Shown here: positions 8,461-16,152 of the stretch, piece by piece | How the letters are laid out: every line of letters starts with the position of its first letter | How positions within the stretch are numbered: position 1 is the stretch's first letter | Assembly: GCA_021151525.1 (NCBI GenBank) | Contig: JAGKXD010000036.1 | Coordinates: forward strand, 1-36,273 | Length of the DNA: 36,273 bases | Origin: Cellvibrionaceae bacterium | GTDB lineage: Bacteria; Pseudomonadota; Gammaproteobacteria; Pseudomonadales; Cellvibrionaceae | Direction: 5' to 3' | Translations under genes and position numbers: made by a program | The notes under the pieces: generated by a model | Databases searched by the model: none | Seen by the model: only the letters and a program-made list of their open reading frames with translations | What the model was told of the DNA's origin: nothing

Positions 8461-8546
8461 CGTCATCCTCGCGTAAGCGGGGATCCAGCTTGTGATTTTA
8501 TAGAAAGTTTTTTAAATGCTGGATTCCCGCCTGCGCGGGAATGACG
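8461..8546. repeat. Long inverted repeat of the CGTCATCC.../...GGAATGACG type
   Basis: The left arm 8461-8490 (starting CGTCATCCTCGCG) pairs with the right arm 8518-8546 (ending GCGGGAATGACG), and each arm can also fold on itself. It is the well-known kind of dispersed palindrome seen between genes in many proteobacteria. It lies in the 343-bp gap between transporter 2 and kinase 2. A second, shorter member is at 10396. The earlier part of the gap (8236-8460) holds a short TTTGC/GCAAA hairpin near 8355 and nothing else recognised. Confidence 0.8.
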
Positions 8547-8578
8547 GTGATAATACTTAACAATAATTGACGTTACTT

Positions 8579-10327
8579 ATGAACGCATGGCATCTCAAAG
8601 GAAATTTAACTTTCTCTGTTGGGCAATACTCCAGTGCAGGAGTTAAGGCCGATAATGAAGATGCTATTGGCATTCGTATTCCCGAGGGGACTTTATTAAG
8701 TACTAAGGGGGCGGCAGCTATTATTGCTGATGGTGTAAGTACAGCTGAAGCCGGAAAGGAGGCGAGCGAAACTTGCGTGCGCAATTTCCTTGTCGATTAC
8801 TTTTCAACACCCGATACTTGGACCGTAAAAAAATCAACCTCGCAAGTGCTTATCGCTTTGAATAGATGGCTGTATTCGCGCGGCCGTGAATTTCACGAAG
8901 CTAAAAAAGGTTATGTCAGTACCTTTAGTTGCATTATTTTTAAATCCCACTCCGCACATATTTTTCACGTTGGCGATTCGCGCATCTACCGTTTGCGCAA
9001 TGGCAAGCTGGAGCAGCTAACACGTGATCATCGCACGGTTATTAACGAGCAGGAATCTTATTTGGTTCGCGCTATGGGGCTGGATGTATCGCTGGATGTT
9101 GATTGCGGCATTCAGGATATAGAAGTCGGCGATACTTTTATATTAACAACCGATGGTATGCATGACTTTGTATCTGCGGCAGATATTACCAATGCTTTGA
9201 CCAAGGTTCGTGAAAATTACGATGAAGCTTGTGCAGAGTTAGCGCACATAGCGCTCAGCAATAAAAGTGATGACAATATTAGCTGTCAAATTATTCGTGT
9301 AAATAGTTTGCCCGATGAAAATATTGAGGATGCAACCCAAAAATTAACGGCCTTGCCATTCCCGCCGGATTTGGATGTTGGACGAATTATTGATGGCTAT
9401 CGCATTGAAAAAGAATTACATGCGAGCAGCCGCAGTCAGGTTTATTTGGTTTCAGATGTAGAAACCGGTGAGCGTTTTTGTATGAAAACGCCTTCAGTTA
9501 ATTTTGAAGACAACGCCGCCTATATTGAACGATTTGTGATGGAGAGCTGGATTGGCAGTCGCATTCATAATCATCACGTTGTAAAAATTATTAATCCCAA
9601 TAAGCCTAAAACCTATTTGTACTATTTGATGGCTTATATCGACGGTGTAACTTTGTCGCAATGGATTAAAGAAAATCCGAATCCTTCCGTACAAAATGTT
9701 ACCTACATTATTGAGCAAGTTGTGAAGGGGCTGCGTGCATTTCATCGCCGTGAAACTTTGCATCAGGATATTCGCCCCGCAAATATTGTGATCGACCGCA
9801 ATGGCGAAGTGAAAATTATTGATTTTGGAGCGTGTTTGGTAAAAGGCATAGTTGAAATCGCCACGCCAATTCAGCGCGATAATGTTTTAGGTACGGCAGA
9901 ATACTCTGCGCCGGAACATGTGTTGGAAGCAACTTGTTCAGAACAGTCAGATATTTTTTCGCTTGCAGTCGTTGTATTTGAAATGCTTACAGGTGCGCAA
10001 CCGTTTAAAGGAAAGTTGAGCCAGTGCCGCAGCGAGCGCGCTTACCTCAATACGCAATATGTTCCCGCGTACGAATTGAATCCCCTAGTACCTTTCTGGA
10101 TAGATGCAGCCATCAAAAAAGGTTTGCGCTATGACCCTGCGCGTAGGCATGCGGATGTTTCTGAATTCTTGCATGAATTGATGCAACCTAATCCAAAATA
10201 TAAACAGCAGTATCGTTCAATTTTGTCTGAGAAAAAACCGCAGCGTTTTTGGCAGGGATTGTCGGCGGTTTTGTTTGTAGCTTTGTGTGTGGCTACTTAT
10301 CTTTTGCTAAAGAAAACGGGTTGTTAG
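8579..10327 (+). CDS. Membrane-anchored fused PP2C phosphatase - Ser/Thr kinase (copy 2)
   Basis: 582 residues with the same plan as copy 1. The PP2C phosphatase has the metal-site residues DNED (28), IADG (51), HVGDSRIY, TTDG (192) and SDDN (230-233). The kinase has the ATP Lys in CMKTPSVNF (303), HQDIRPAN (395-402), DFG (415-417) and SAPE. A C-terminal span follows, about GLSAVLFVALCVATYLLL. The stretch AAYIERFVMESWIGSRIH is nearly identical to copy 1. In the catalytic loop the usual DLKPxN has become DIRPxN: the Asp and Asn are kept, but the Lys is Arg, which may lower activity. I start it at ATG 8579; a TTG 12 bases earlier has no better ribosome site. It is the partner of transporter 2. 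Substrate unknown. Confidence 0.92.
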   Translation: MNAWHLKGNLTFSVGQYSSAGVKADNEDAIGIRIPEGTLLSTKGAAAIIADGVSTAEAGKEASETCVRNFLVDYFSTPDTWTVKKSTSQVLIALNRWLYSRGREFHEAKKGYVSTFSCIIFKSHSAHIFHVGDSRIYRLRNGKLEQLTRDHRTVINEQESYLVRAMGLDVSLDVDCGIQDIEVGDTFILTTDGMHDFVSAADITNALTKVRENYDEACAELAHIALSNKSDDNISCQIIRVNSLPDENIEDATQKLTALPFPPDLDVGRIIDGYRIEKELHASSRSQVYLVSDVETGERFCMKTPSVNFEDNAAYIERFVMESWIGSRIHNHHVVKIINPNKPKTYLYYLMAYIDGVTLSQWIKENPNPSVQNVTYIIEQVVKGLRAFHRRETLHQDIRPANIVIDRNGEVKIIDFGACLVKGIVEIATPIQRDNVLGTAEYSAPEHVLEATCSEQSDIFSLAVVVFEMLTGAQPFKGKLSQCRSERAYLNTQYVPAYELNPLVPFWIDAAIKKGLRYDPARRHADVSEFLHELMQPNPKYKQQYRSILSEKKPQRFWQGLSAVLFVALCVATYLLLKKTGC

Positions 10328-10395
10328 CGTCAGTTGGTAAGATAAGTAATTCTTCAGAATATTATTCGCAGACAAAGAGTTTATTAAGAAGGGAA

Positions 10396-10424
10396 CCGTC
10401 ATCCCCGCTTCGCGAGGATGACGG
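10396..10424. repeat. CGTCATCC-type hairpin between convergent genes
   Basis: CCGTCATCC at 10396-10404 pairs perfectly with GGATGACGG at 10416-10424. It is the same repeat family as 8461-8546, reduced to one hairpin. It sits between kinase 2 and the convergent holin gene and could act as a terminator, though there is no T tract. Confidence 0.8.
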
Positions 10425-10441
10425 CTCCTCTATAGATTATT

Positions 10442-10891
10442 TTATTTGAGCGATTTGGTATCCGTGCCTTTTAATTTATCAAATGAACGCAACGTTCCTA
10501 TTCCGAGCATGCCCATAATTAATGGATAGAGCGCTTCGCTATTGGGAACTGGTGGTGCGTGTACGGTGGGAAACCAAACCAGTACCCAGCCCAGAATGGG
10601 ATATAAAATAAATTGATAAAACAGTGCAAGCGCGCCCACCCAGCCAATTGCGGGTCGCCAACCTGCAACGAATAAACTGCTGCTAGCAGCTTCTACTTTG
10701 TTGACTTCAGTTTGCGCAGTATTTTGTTCGGCAATTAATTTATTTTCCAGATAATCGTATTCACGATTCGCTTTCATAAATTCGTTTTGCTTTTCCATCC
10801 GCTCTTCATCAGACGTAAACAATTTATCAACTGTATCGCCAATGGCTTTAACGGTATCGCCGCCGCTAAATAAGGTAGATAAAAAACTCAT
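10442..10891 (-). CDS. Holin of the 3-TM / GTA type
   Basis: 149 residues. The N-terminal half is a charged helix (SDEERMEKQNEFMKANREYDYLENKLIAEQ). The C-terminal half carries membrane spans, about 72-88 (FVAGWRPAIGWVGALAL), 89-108 (FYQFILYPILGWVLVWF) and 121-134 (LYPLIMGMLGIGTL). The sequence AGWRPAIGWVGA is typical of the GTA_holin_3TM family. These proteins open the inner membrane so that an endolysin can reach the wall. The ATG overlaps the stop of the endolysin gene by four bases (ATGA), a tight translational coupling. No capsid, tail, integrase or repressor gene is nearby, so this is an isolated lysis module. Confidence 0.85.
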   Translation of the reverse strand: MSFLSTLFSGGDTVKAIGDTVDKLFTSDEERMEKQNEFMKANREYDYLENKLIAEQNTAQTEVNKVEAASSSLFVAGWRPAIGWVGALALFYQFILYPILGWVLVWFPTVHAPPVPNSEALYPLIMGMLGIGTLRSFDKLKGTDTKSLK

Positions 10892-11376
10892 GCTGCACCT
10901 CCTAGCGCGCGGTTAACCCAACCTAATAAGAATTTACTTTGCGTTCTATCTTTATTGCACAAGCTTGCGTAATAGGCAATTTTTGCCAGAGTGAAATGCA
11001 CTAGAAACTCTTTTTCGTTTTGCTGGTTGATGATGCCGAGAGAGCCGCTGCCAATAATGCCATCGGCAGGAGTAATCTCAAGCATAGTTTGCGTTAGGCG
11101 GCTGGCAGTGCGTACGCCCATGTTGACGGCTGTATCAAATAAATTTTCAGCAATCATTTGCGATTTGAGATCATCCCCGCGCACGCGATCCCAGTAGTCG
11201 CGCTTATAAATATCGCGCGCTTGTTGTTCGGTGAGATTGCGGATATCGACATTGGGATAAGCGGCTTGCGAGATGCCATATTTAGTTGCGCCGCCTTTGT
11301 CCCCCGCAATATCGGTAAACTTTGCGCCGCCTTCTTTTGCCAGAGTTTTCACAATGGCATCGTTAAAATTGGCCAT
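10888..11376 (-). CDS. GH108 family peptidoglycan hydrolase (endolysin, ZliS-like)
   Basis: 162 residues. The N-terminal domain has the GH108 signature KEGGAKFTDIAGDKGGATKY followed by GIS, with the likely catalytic Glu at residue 15. The middle (YKRDYWDRVRGDDL...AENLFDTAVNMG) is the rest of the lysozyme fold. The C-terminal part (LGIINQQNEKEFLVHFTLAKIAYYASLC) matches the small peptidoglycan-binding domain usually joined to it. No signal peptide is present, so the enzyme needs the holin encoded just downstream. The two genes form an operon. Such pairs occur in prophages, gene transfer agents and as domesticated release modules; the sequence does not decide between them. Confidence 0.88.
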   Translation of the reverse strand: MANFNDAIVKTLAKEGGAKFTDIAGDKGGATKYGISQAAYPNVDIRNLTEQQARDIYKRDYWDRVRGDDLKSQMIAENLFDTAVNMGVRTASRLTQTMLEITPADGIIGSGSLGIINQQNEKEFLVHFTLAKIAYYASLCNKDRTQSKFLLGWVNRALGGAA

Positions 11377-11543
11377 AATAAAATTCCTTCTGATGTGTAT
11401 TTATTAATCGAGACTAAGATTTTTAGTTGCGAACAAATTTGCAGTACAAGCCTGAACTATGTCGCTTTAGATCTCAACCTGTTTGTGAAATGGAAAGCGA
11501 AAACGTGGCGCGTAAAACGTTTTAAGGGTTGAGGGAGGCTATG

Positions 11544-11572
11544 TCTGCGCTCAAGCGTGCCCTGAGCGCAGA
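11544..11572 (-). terminator. Hairpin after the TonB receptor gene
   Basis: A perfect 10-bp stem, TCTGCGCTCA/TGAGCGCAGA, begins eight bases beyond the receptor stop codon. It lacks a U tract, so it may stabilise the 3' end or act as a weak terminator. Confidence 0.55.
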
Positions 11573-11579
11573 TGAGCAT

Positions 11580-13538
11580 TTAAAATTTAGCGCGTACACC
11601 TACTTGCAAACTTCTACCGGCTTCTGGCGCTATGTCTCTCAGGTAGGAGGAAGCATTGCGAATTTCTGCGTTAGATAAATTGGTGGCTTTGGCAAACAAG
11701 GTGTAATCAGTTCCTGCGTTGCTGAAGGTGTAATCGACGCGCGCATCTATGCGATTGTACGAATCGGTTTCACTTTCGTTGAATCCTGGGTGATCTTGTT
11801 TTGCCGCGTGAGTTGCGCTGATATTCGCGCTCCATTGGTTGAAATTAAAATCCAGCGAGCTGCCAATACGCAAAGGTGTAATACGCGGCAAATCGCCACC
11901 CTTATCCAAGGTTGCGCGCACGCTGTCGCTGAACAAACGTAAATTCCAGTATTGTGCGAAAGGAATTTTTATTTCAGTTTCGAAACCTTTAAACGTCGTA
12001 TCCGCTTGGGTGTATTGATAGCCATTGAGATCATCAATGATTTTGTCGAGGTTGCGTGCGTAAATAAAATCTTTTACGTGGTTGTAAAAGAGATTAGTGG
12101 AGAATTGAAAGTTGTCGTGATGCCAGTGGTAACCCAATTCGACATTGGTGCTAGTTTCTTCGTTGAGCGAATCATCACCAATTAAATAACTACCGGTTGC
12201 GGGGTGTGGTCCGTTCGCCAGTAATTCTTCTACACTAGGTGCACGTTGTGATTGTGTAATTCCCAGGCTGAATTGTTGATCTTGGGTAAAATGCCAGGTA
12301 GTGGTAGCGGATAAGTTAATAGAGTCATGGCTAATGCTTTTTCCTTCATCGGGCGCAATTTTTTGTGAGTCAGTGCGCGCACCCAATTCGTAGGTGAAAT
12401 TATTGTGTTTGGTTTCCTCCACAATAAAAATGCCCAAACTGCTAATGTCTGATTTAGGAATGAAAGCTTCCTCACCTACAGCAGCAAAAGTGCTTTTTGC
12501 GGTTTGCACACCAATAGCACCGCTCCAATTTAAATCAAATAGATCGAAAGGGTTGTGAATTAATTCAACGCGACCTTCGTAAGCATCGTTGGTAAATTTT
12601 GTGCCGGGTGTGCCGTTTTCCATTTCAGTGTGGCGATAATCATTGTGCCCAAAGCGCGCGCTGATTTTTTGAAAGCCATCAAACGGATTATTGAGTTCAC
12701 CTTTTAAATCGTAGCGAGTTTGGTGCATATCAATGCGTACTAACTCATCACCGTCGGGCGGGACACCGTAATTGTTATCGAGTTTACTTACGCTTATGCC
12801 GAGGAAGTCTTCGCCGCTAATGTAGGACGCACCCAAGGTTCCGCTGGTGGATTCTGCATCTGTGTTGGGAATGTGGCCTTTAGCGGAGGTAGTTGGATCT
12901 TCAGGATGTTTAAACGCGAAACCGGGAATATCCATGTCATCGCTATTGCGCTTAACGCCATCGATATGAAACGCAACATCACCGGCAGCGGCATTGAGAT
13001 TGGCTACGCCGACCGTTTCGTTATTGGCACTGGCGTTGCGCAGTTCGGCACCACCAGTAATTCCTTGCGGCAATTCGCTGGGAATGCGATTATCCAACAC
13101 GTTGACCACACCGCCTATGGCTCCGCTGCCGTAGCGCAATGCTGCGGGGCCGCGCAGAACTTCAATCTTGTTGGCGAGCAGCGGTTCCATGGTTACCGCG
13201 TGATCCGGGCTCGCGGCTGAGGCATCCATAGAGCCCACGCTGTCTTGCATAACTTTTACGCGGTTGTCGCTTTGGCCGCGAATAATCGGTAGGCCTACGC
13301 CTGGGCCGAAGCTTGCTGAGCTAACGCCGAGTTGACCGTTGAGCGTTTCGCCCAAGGTGGCAGCCGATGCATTTTGCAGGGCATCGCCGCTTAGTAAATT
13401 AACGGGCTTGTTGACAGCTTCAATCGATTTGGCAAAGGGCGATGCAGTGACGACAACTTCTTCGACATCATCAGCAAAAACCGCAGGGCAGGCAGCAGCA
13501 AGCACTACCGCCAGATAGTGTTTCGGAAAATATTTCAT
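11580..13538 (-). CDS. TonB-dependent outer-membrane receptor, probably for zinc (ZnuD-like)
   Basis: 652 residues from ATG 13538, chosen because GGAG (13549-13546) lies seven bases upstream; the longer start adds only MLWSFY. A signal peptide ends at about VFADD, followed by a TonB-box-like EEVVVTAS. The plug domain carries LPIIRGQSDNRVKVMQDSVG and EVLRGPAALRYGSGAIGGVV, and a long beta-barrel ends in the terminal Phe typical of outer-membrane proteins. ASAASPDHAVTMEP in the plug resembles the ZnuD group. The receptor uses TonB energy to bring a bound ligand into the periplasm. Zinc is inferred from the Zur box at 13950-13972 in front of the small gene just upstream. The likely inner-membrane partner, ZnuABC, is encoded 16-18 kb away. 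Confidence 0.88.
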   Translation of the reverse strand: MKYFPKHYLAVVLAAACPAVFADDVEEVVVTASPFAKSIEAVNKPVNLLSGDALQNASAATLGETLNGQLGVSSASFGPGVGLPIIRGQSDNRVKVMQDSVGSMDASAASPDHAVTMEPLLANKIEVLRGPAALRYGSGAIGGVVNVLDNRIPSELPQGITGGAELRNASANNETVGVANLNAAAGDVAFHIDGVKRNSDDMDIPGFAFKHPEDPTTSAKGHIPNTDAESTSGTLGASYISGEDFLGISVSKLDNNYGVPPDGDELVRIDMHQTRYDLKGELNNPFDGFQKISARFGHNDYRHTEMENGTPGTKFTNDAYEGRVELIHNPFDLFDLNWSGAIGVQTAKSTFAAVGEEAFIPKSDISSLGIFIVEETKHNNFTYELGARTDSQKIAPDEGKSISHDSINLSATTTWHFTQDQQFSLGITQSQRAPSVEELLANGPHPATGSYLIGDDSLNEETSTNVELGYHWHHDNFQFSTNLFYNHVKDFIYARNLDKIIDDLNGYQYTQADTTFKGFETEIKIPFAQYWNLRLFSDSVRATLDKGGDLPRITPLRIGSSLDFNFNQWSANISATHAAKQDHPGFNESETDSYNRIDARVDYTFSNAGTDYTLFAKATNLSNAEIRNASSYLRDIAPEAGRSLQVGVRAKF

Positions 13539-13561
13539 GTAAAAACTCCACAGCAAAAGGC

Positions 13562-13589
13562 GCAGCCGCGACTCATACAGAGCGGCTGC
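13562..13589 (-). other. Intergenic GC hairpin before the TonB receptor
   Basis: GCAGCCGC/GCGGCTGC, an 8-bp stem with a 12-base loop, between the small Cys/His gene and the receptor gene. On the minus strand no T tract follows, so it is more likely a processing or stability element than a terminator. Confidence 0.5.
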
Positions 13590-13607
13590 AATAAAAAAAC
13601 AAATGGC

Positions 13608-13916
13608 TTAGCGGGTGTGGAGTTGAGCTGGAGGTGCGCGTATAAGCGCGAGGCGACTTTGGCGGCGAGGGATAAAGCGTACAACAGGGCTGCTGACCAG
13701 AACGGCCAAGAGTAGCGGAATAAGGATGAGCGTGGGTGTGCTGAGCAGCTTATCCAGCGCGACTGAGTGCTGGCAGAGCGTACATTGGTCATCCGCTTGG
13801 GTGAATACACCGTGGACGTGGCCAGCTTCTAAAACCGAGGTGAGCGCCAGTATTGCGGCCGCGGCGATTAGCCAAAGGCGCAATTGTCGGGTGGATTGGC
13901 GGATAAATGAAAACAT
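13608..13916 (-). CDS. Small membrane protein with Cys/His motif (DUF2946-like), Zur-controlled
   Basis: 102 residues from ATG 13916; a TTG at 13952 would add twelve residues but would start inside the edge of the Zur box. A first span (LWLIAAAAILALTSVLEAG) is followed by GHVHG, a short acidic stretch with CTLCQHS, a second hydrophobic segment (TLILIPLLLAVLVSSPVV) and a basic tail. The length, CxxC position and the place in front of a TonB receptor recall the DUF2946 group, but this assignment is tentative. His and Cys residues facing the periplasm could bind metal. It is first in a probable two-gene unit with the receptor. Confidence 0.65.
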   Translation of the reverse strand: MFSFIRQSTRQLRLWLIAAAAILALTSVLEAGHVHGVFTQADDQCTLCQHSVALDKLLSTPTLILIPLLLAVLVSSPVVRFIPRRQSRLALIRAPPAQLHTR

Positions 13917-13949
13917 GGGGTGCAATCTAATGAAGTCTGACGAAAGCTG

Positions 13950-13972
13950 CAAGCGTTATATTATAACATTTG
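13950..13972. promoter_or_regulatory. Zur box in front of the TonB receptor unit
   Basis: The core GTTATA-T-TATAACATTT is a near-perfect palindrome that agrees with the gammaproteobacterial Zur consensus at 18 of 22 positions. Zur with zinc would repress the downstream minus-strand genes; it also lies only about 60 bases ahead of the plus-strand flavin reductase gene. Confidence 0.8.
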
Positions 13973-14029
13973 TAAAAAGGTTAAATTTAACGGAAGCTAA
14001 GACCTAATCCACAGTATTAAGCATTATCT

Positions 14030-14641
14030 ATGAATTTTGATCCTCTCCTTATTGAAGCAACCCAGTGTTACAAATTGATGGTGGGCAGCGTTACGCCACG
14101 TCCAATTGCGTGGATAAGCAGCGTGAGTTCCACTGGCGTGCTCAATTTGGCTCCCTATTCGTTTTTTACGGTGGCGAGCTGCAATCCCCCTGTACTGGCG
14201 GTTACTCACGTTAATCCGCGCGATCGCGCCGCCAAGGATACCTTAACCAATTTGCGGGCGACCAACGAATGCGTTGTTAATATTGTGAGCGAAGATCAGG
14301 CCGCGATCATGAATGCTAGCTGCGGTAATTATCCCCCAGAGGTAAGCGAATTTGCTGTTCTGGGCATTGAGAGTGAGCCAAGTCATCTTGTGGCCGTAGC
14401 GGGGGTAAAGGTTGCTAATGTTAGATTCGAGTGCAACTTGCGCGAAGTGTTGTCTGTTTCTTCACTGCCCTTGGGTGGGCACATGATGTTGCTGGATGTT
14501 GTTAATATTTTTGTGAATGAGTCGGTTCTTGTTGATGGTCAAATCGCGCCACACTTGTTAAATACAATCGGTAAACTGGGCGGTGATTTATATGCGACAA
14601 CCCATGATCGATTTGAAATGCTTCGGCCAGATATAAAATAA
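14030..14641 (+). CDS. Flavin reductase-like FMN-binding split-barrel protein
   Basis: 203 residues. The N-terminal part has the family's flavin-binding run VGSVTPRPIAWISSVSSTGV followed by NLAPYSFFTVASCNPPVLAV, then RAAKDTLTNLRATNECVVNIV, which is the usual layout of the flavin_reduct split barrel. A stretch near 111 (SEFAVLGIESEPS) matches the segment before the last strands. Members bind FMN and act as NAD(P)H:flavin oxidoreductases or flavoredoxins; the precise partner cannot be told. It stands divergently from the Zur-controlled unit, so Zur binding at 13950-13972 might also touch its promoter. No zinc link is seen in the protein itself. Confidence 0.82.
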   Translation: MNFDPLLIEATQCYKLMVGSVTPRPIAWISSVSSTGVLNLAPYSFFTVASCNPPVLAVTHVNPRDRAAKDTLTNLRATNECVVNIVSEDQAAIMNASCGNYPPEVSEFAVLGIESEPSHLVAVAGVKVANVRFECNLREVLSVSSLPLGGHMMLLDVVNIFVNESVLVDGQIAPHLLNTIGKLGGDLYATTHDRFEMLRPDIK

Positions 14642-14678
14642 TTAATGTTGAATTTGTGTGCGCTTTTGAGGTGACGAG

Positions 14679-15530
14679 ATGTGGTTTTTGTGGTTGGTGT
14701 TAATTGTTGCTGTGGCGGGCTATTTTATTTATCGCACGGATAAAAACATAAAATCAAAATTTGAGGATAAATTTAATCCGCACGATTGGGATTTACCGCG
14801 TTCAGTAGAGTTAACCGAAGAAGTTAAACCCCAACCGGTAATTGCATCTACGGTTAGTGTGAAAATCAGCTACGACAAAAAGTCTTCAATACTGAATGAT
14901 ATTCAGCGCCCCATTTTTAATGCACTGCAGCAGGCAGTAGCGGGCGATTATATTTTGTTAACCAATATCAATGCTGGCGATGTATTGAATGTAAACGCTG
15001 GTAGCAATCTGCTTGCAGCGCAAGTTGCAATTAAAAATATTGCCGCAAAGCAATTCGATTTTGTGGTGTGCAATAAAAACCAGCTTAACGCTCTGTGTGC
15101 AATCACCTTGGGCGATAGCCTTGATCCTCTATTGGTTGATGCCTGCGAAAATGCACAATTGCCATTAGCGCGTTTTAAGGTGCAGGCAACTTATGATGCA
15201 GCAGTGATTCGCGCGAGCCTGTTTAAGGCTTTGGGCGTTGTTGAGGTTGTTGCAGTACCCGCACCAGTTGTAACGCAAGAGTCCGTGTTGGATATTGTAG
15301 ATAAGCCGTCGATTACAAACGCTACTACCACTACAGAATCCAAAACTGCCGATGAGATTTCAAACAAGAATAAATTGGAGCTGGTGGACAGTGGAATTAA
15401 GTTGGAGTTGTGCCCCGAATGTTCTGCGGTCATGTTGAAACGCAAAGCAAAAAATGGAGCATCAGCAGGAAAGCTATTTTGGATTTGTTCGGCTTACCCT
15501 AAATGCCGTGGAATGCTGCCGATAAAATAA
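14679..15530 (+). CDS. Membrane-anchored DUF2726 protein with topoisomerase-type C4 zinc finger
   Basis: 283 residues. Residues 2-18 form one N-terminal span (WFLWLVLIVAVAGYFIY) followed by charged residues. Residues 70-190 resemble DUF2726, a nuclease-like fold often found before this finger: SILNDIQRPIFNALQQAV ... FVVCNKNQLNALCAI ... RFKVQATYDAAVIRASLF. A Ser/Thr-rich linker leads to a C-terminal zf-C4_Topoisom finger, CPEC ... CSAYPKCRGM. The protein may bind nucleic acid near the membrane. The usual nuclease residues are not clear to me, so activity is not claimed. It follows the flavin reductase gene by 37 bases on the same strand, and a terminator closes the pair. Confidence 0.75.
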   Translation: MWFLWLVLIVAVAGYFIYRTDKNIKSKFEDKFNPHDWDLPRSVELTEEVKPQPVIASTVSVKISYDKKSSILNDIQRPIFNALQQAVAGDYILLTNINAGDVLNVNAGSNLLAAQVAIKNIAAKQFDFVVCNKNQLNALCAITLGDSLDPLLVDACENAQLPLARFKVQATYDAAVIRASLFKALGVVEVVAVPAPVVTQESVLDIVDKPSITNATTTTESKTADEISNKNKLELVDSGIKLELCPECSAVMLKRKAKNGASAGKLFWICSAYPKCRGMLPIK

Positions 15531-15539
15531 TGGCAAAAA

Positions 15540-15580
15540 AATCCGGAGTCTGCATTTATGCATCATCCGGATTCTTTATT
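15540..15580. terminator. Bidirectional terminator
   Basis: AATCCGGA at 15540-15547 pairs with TCCGGATT at 15566-15573, with an inner TGCAT/ATGCA stem. T-rich DNA follows on the plus strand, and an A run precedes it for the minus strand. It separates convergent genes. Confidence 0.8.
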
Positions 15581-15591
15581 TATTTTAACGG

Positions 15592-16152
15592 TTAAAAACT
15601 AATAAAACGCGAATCATCACCTGCAAAATATTGCTTGCCGTCATTGCCATAAGAATAACCCATGGTTAAACCAGCATTGCCATAACCTTGGAAGTAGACA
15701 AGCTTAAAGGTGTGCTTGCCTTCCATAAGTTTAATTGGACATGCATTAACGGTGAGTGGGCGGTCATGTGTCCATTCACATAATTGCTGGCCGTCAATGC
15801 TAAATACAAAACCGTCGTCACTGCCCAAATAAAATACGTAATCACCCGCTTTTTTAACAGTGAAGGGCGCATTTATATCGACAAAAAAATCGCCTGCGTA
15901 ACCAATGTCGCCAAGTTTGTGATGGCGAAAACGGCTTTTGTCGGCGAGATCAATGCGGTCAACCTTAACAGTTTTGCTCATTTCAATATCGCGTGGCTGA
16001 TGGATGTCGGTAATTGACACGCGGTTTTTGCTAATCACTAAATCAAACACAGCGGGCACATAGGGCGGTGTAATGCGGTTGATAATGGCAAGTACAATAA
16101 TGGCCAATAACACTGAGAACACAATATTTCTATTAAAGGGAATAGTTTTCAT
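15592..16152 (-). CDS. PA14-domain protein, membrane-anchored, partner of the mannosyltransferase
   Basis: 186 residues. An N-terminal span (about 9-25, IVFSVLLAIIVLAIINRI) is followed by a PA14-type beta barrel: RHHKLGDIGYAGDFFVDINA ... AGDYVFYLGSDDGFVFSIDG ... GKHTFKLVYFQGYGNAGLTM. The DDG and the order of strands are those of PA14 domains, which often bind sugars. The start codon shares one base with the stop of the mannosyltransferase gene (TAATG), so the two are translated together. This coupling suggests that the PA14 protein is a substrate, a sugar sensor or a helper of the transferase; which one is not known. Confidence 0.8.
   Translation of the reverse strand: MKTIPFNRNIVFSVLLAIIVLAIINRITPPYVPAVFDLVISKNRVSITDIHQPRDIEMSKTVKVDRIDLADKSRFRHHKLGDIGYAGDFFVDINAPFTVKKAGDYVFYLGSDDGFVFSIDGQQLCEWTHDRPLTVNACPIKLMEGKHTFKLVYFQGYGNAGLTMGYSYGNDGKQYFAGDDSRFISF

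Noticed and set aside
8461..8546. CRISPR-like repeat
   Set aside because: Only a single palindrome with no regular spacers and no cas genes.
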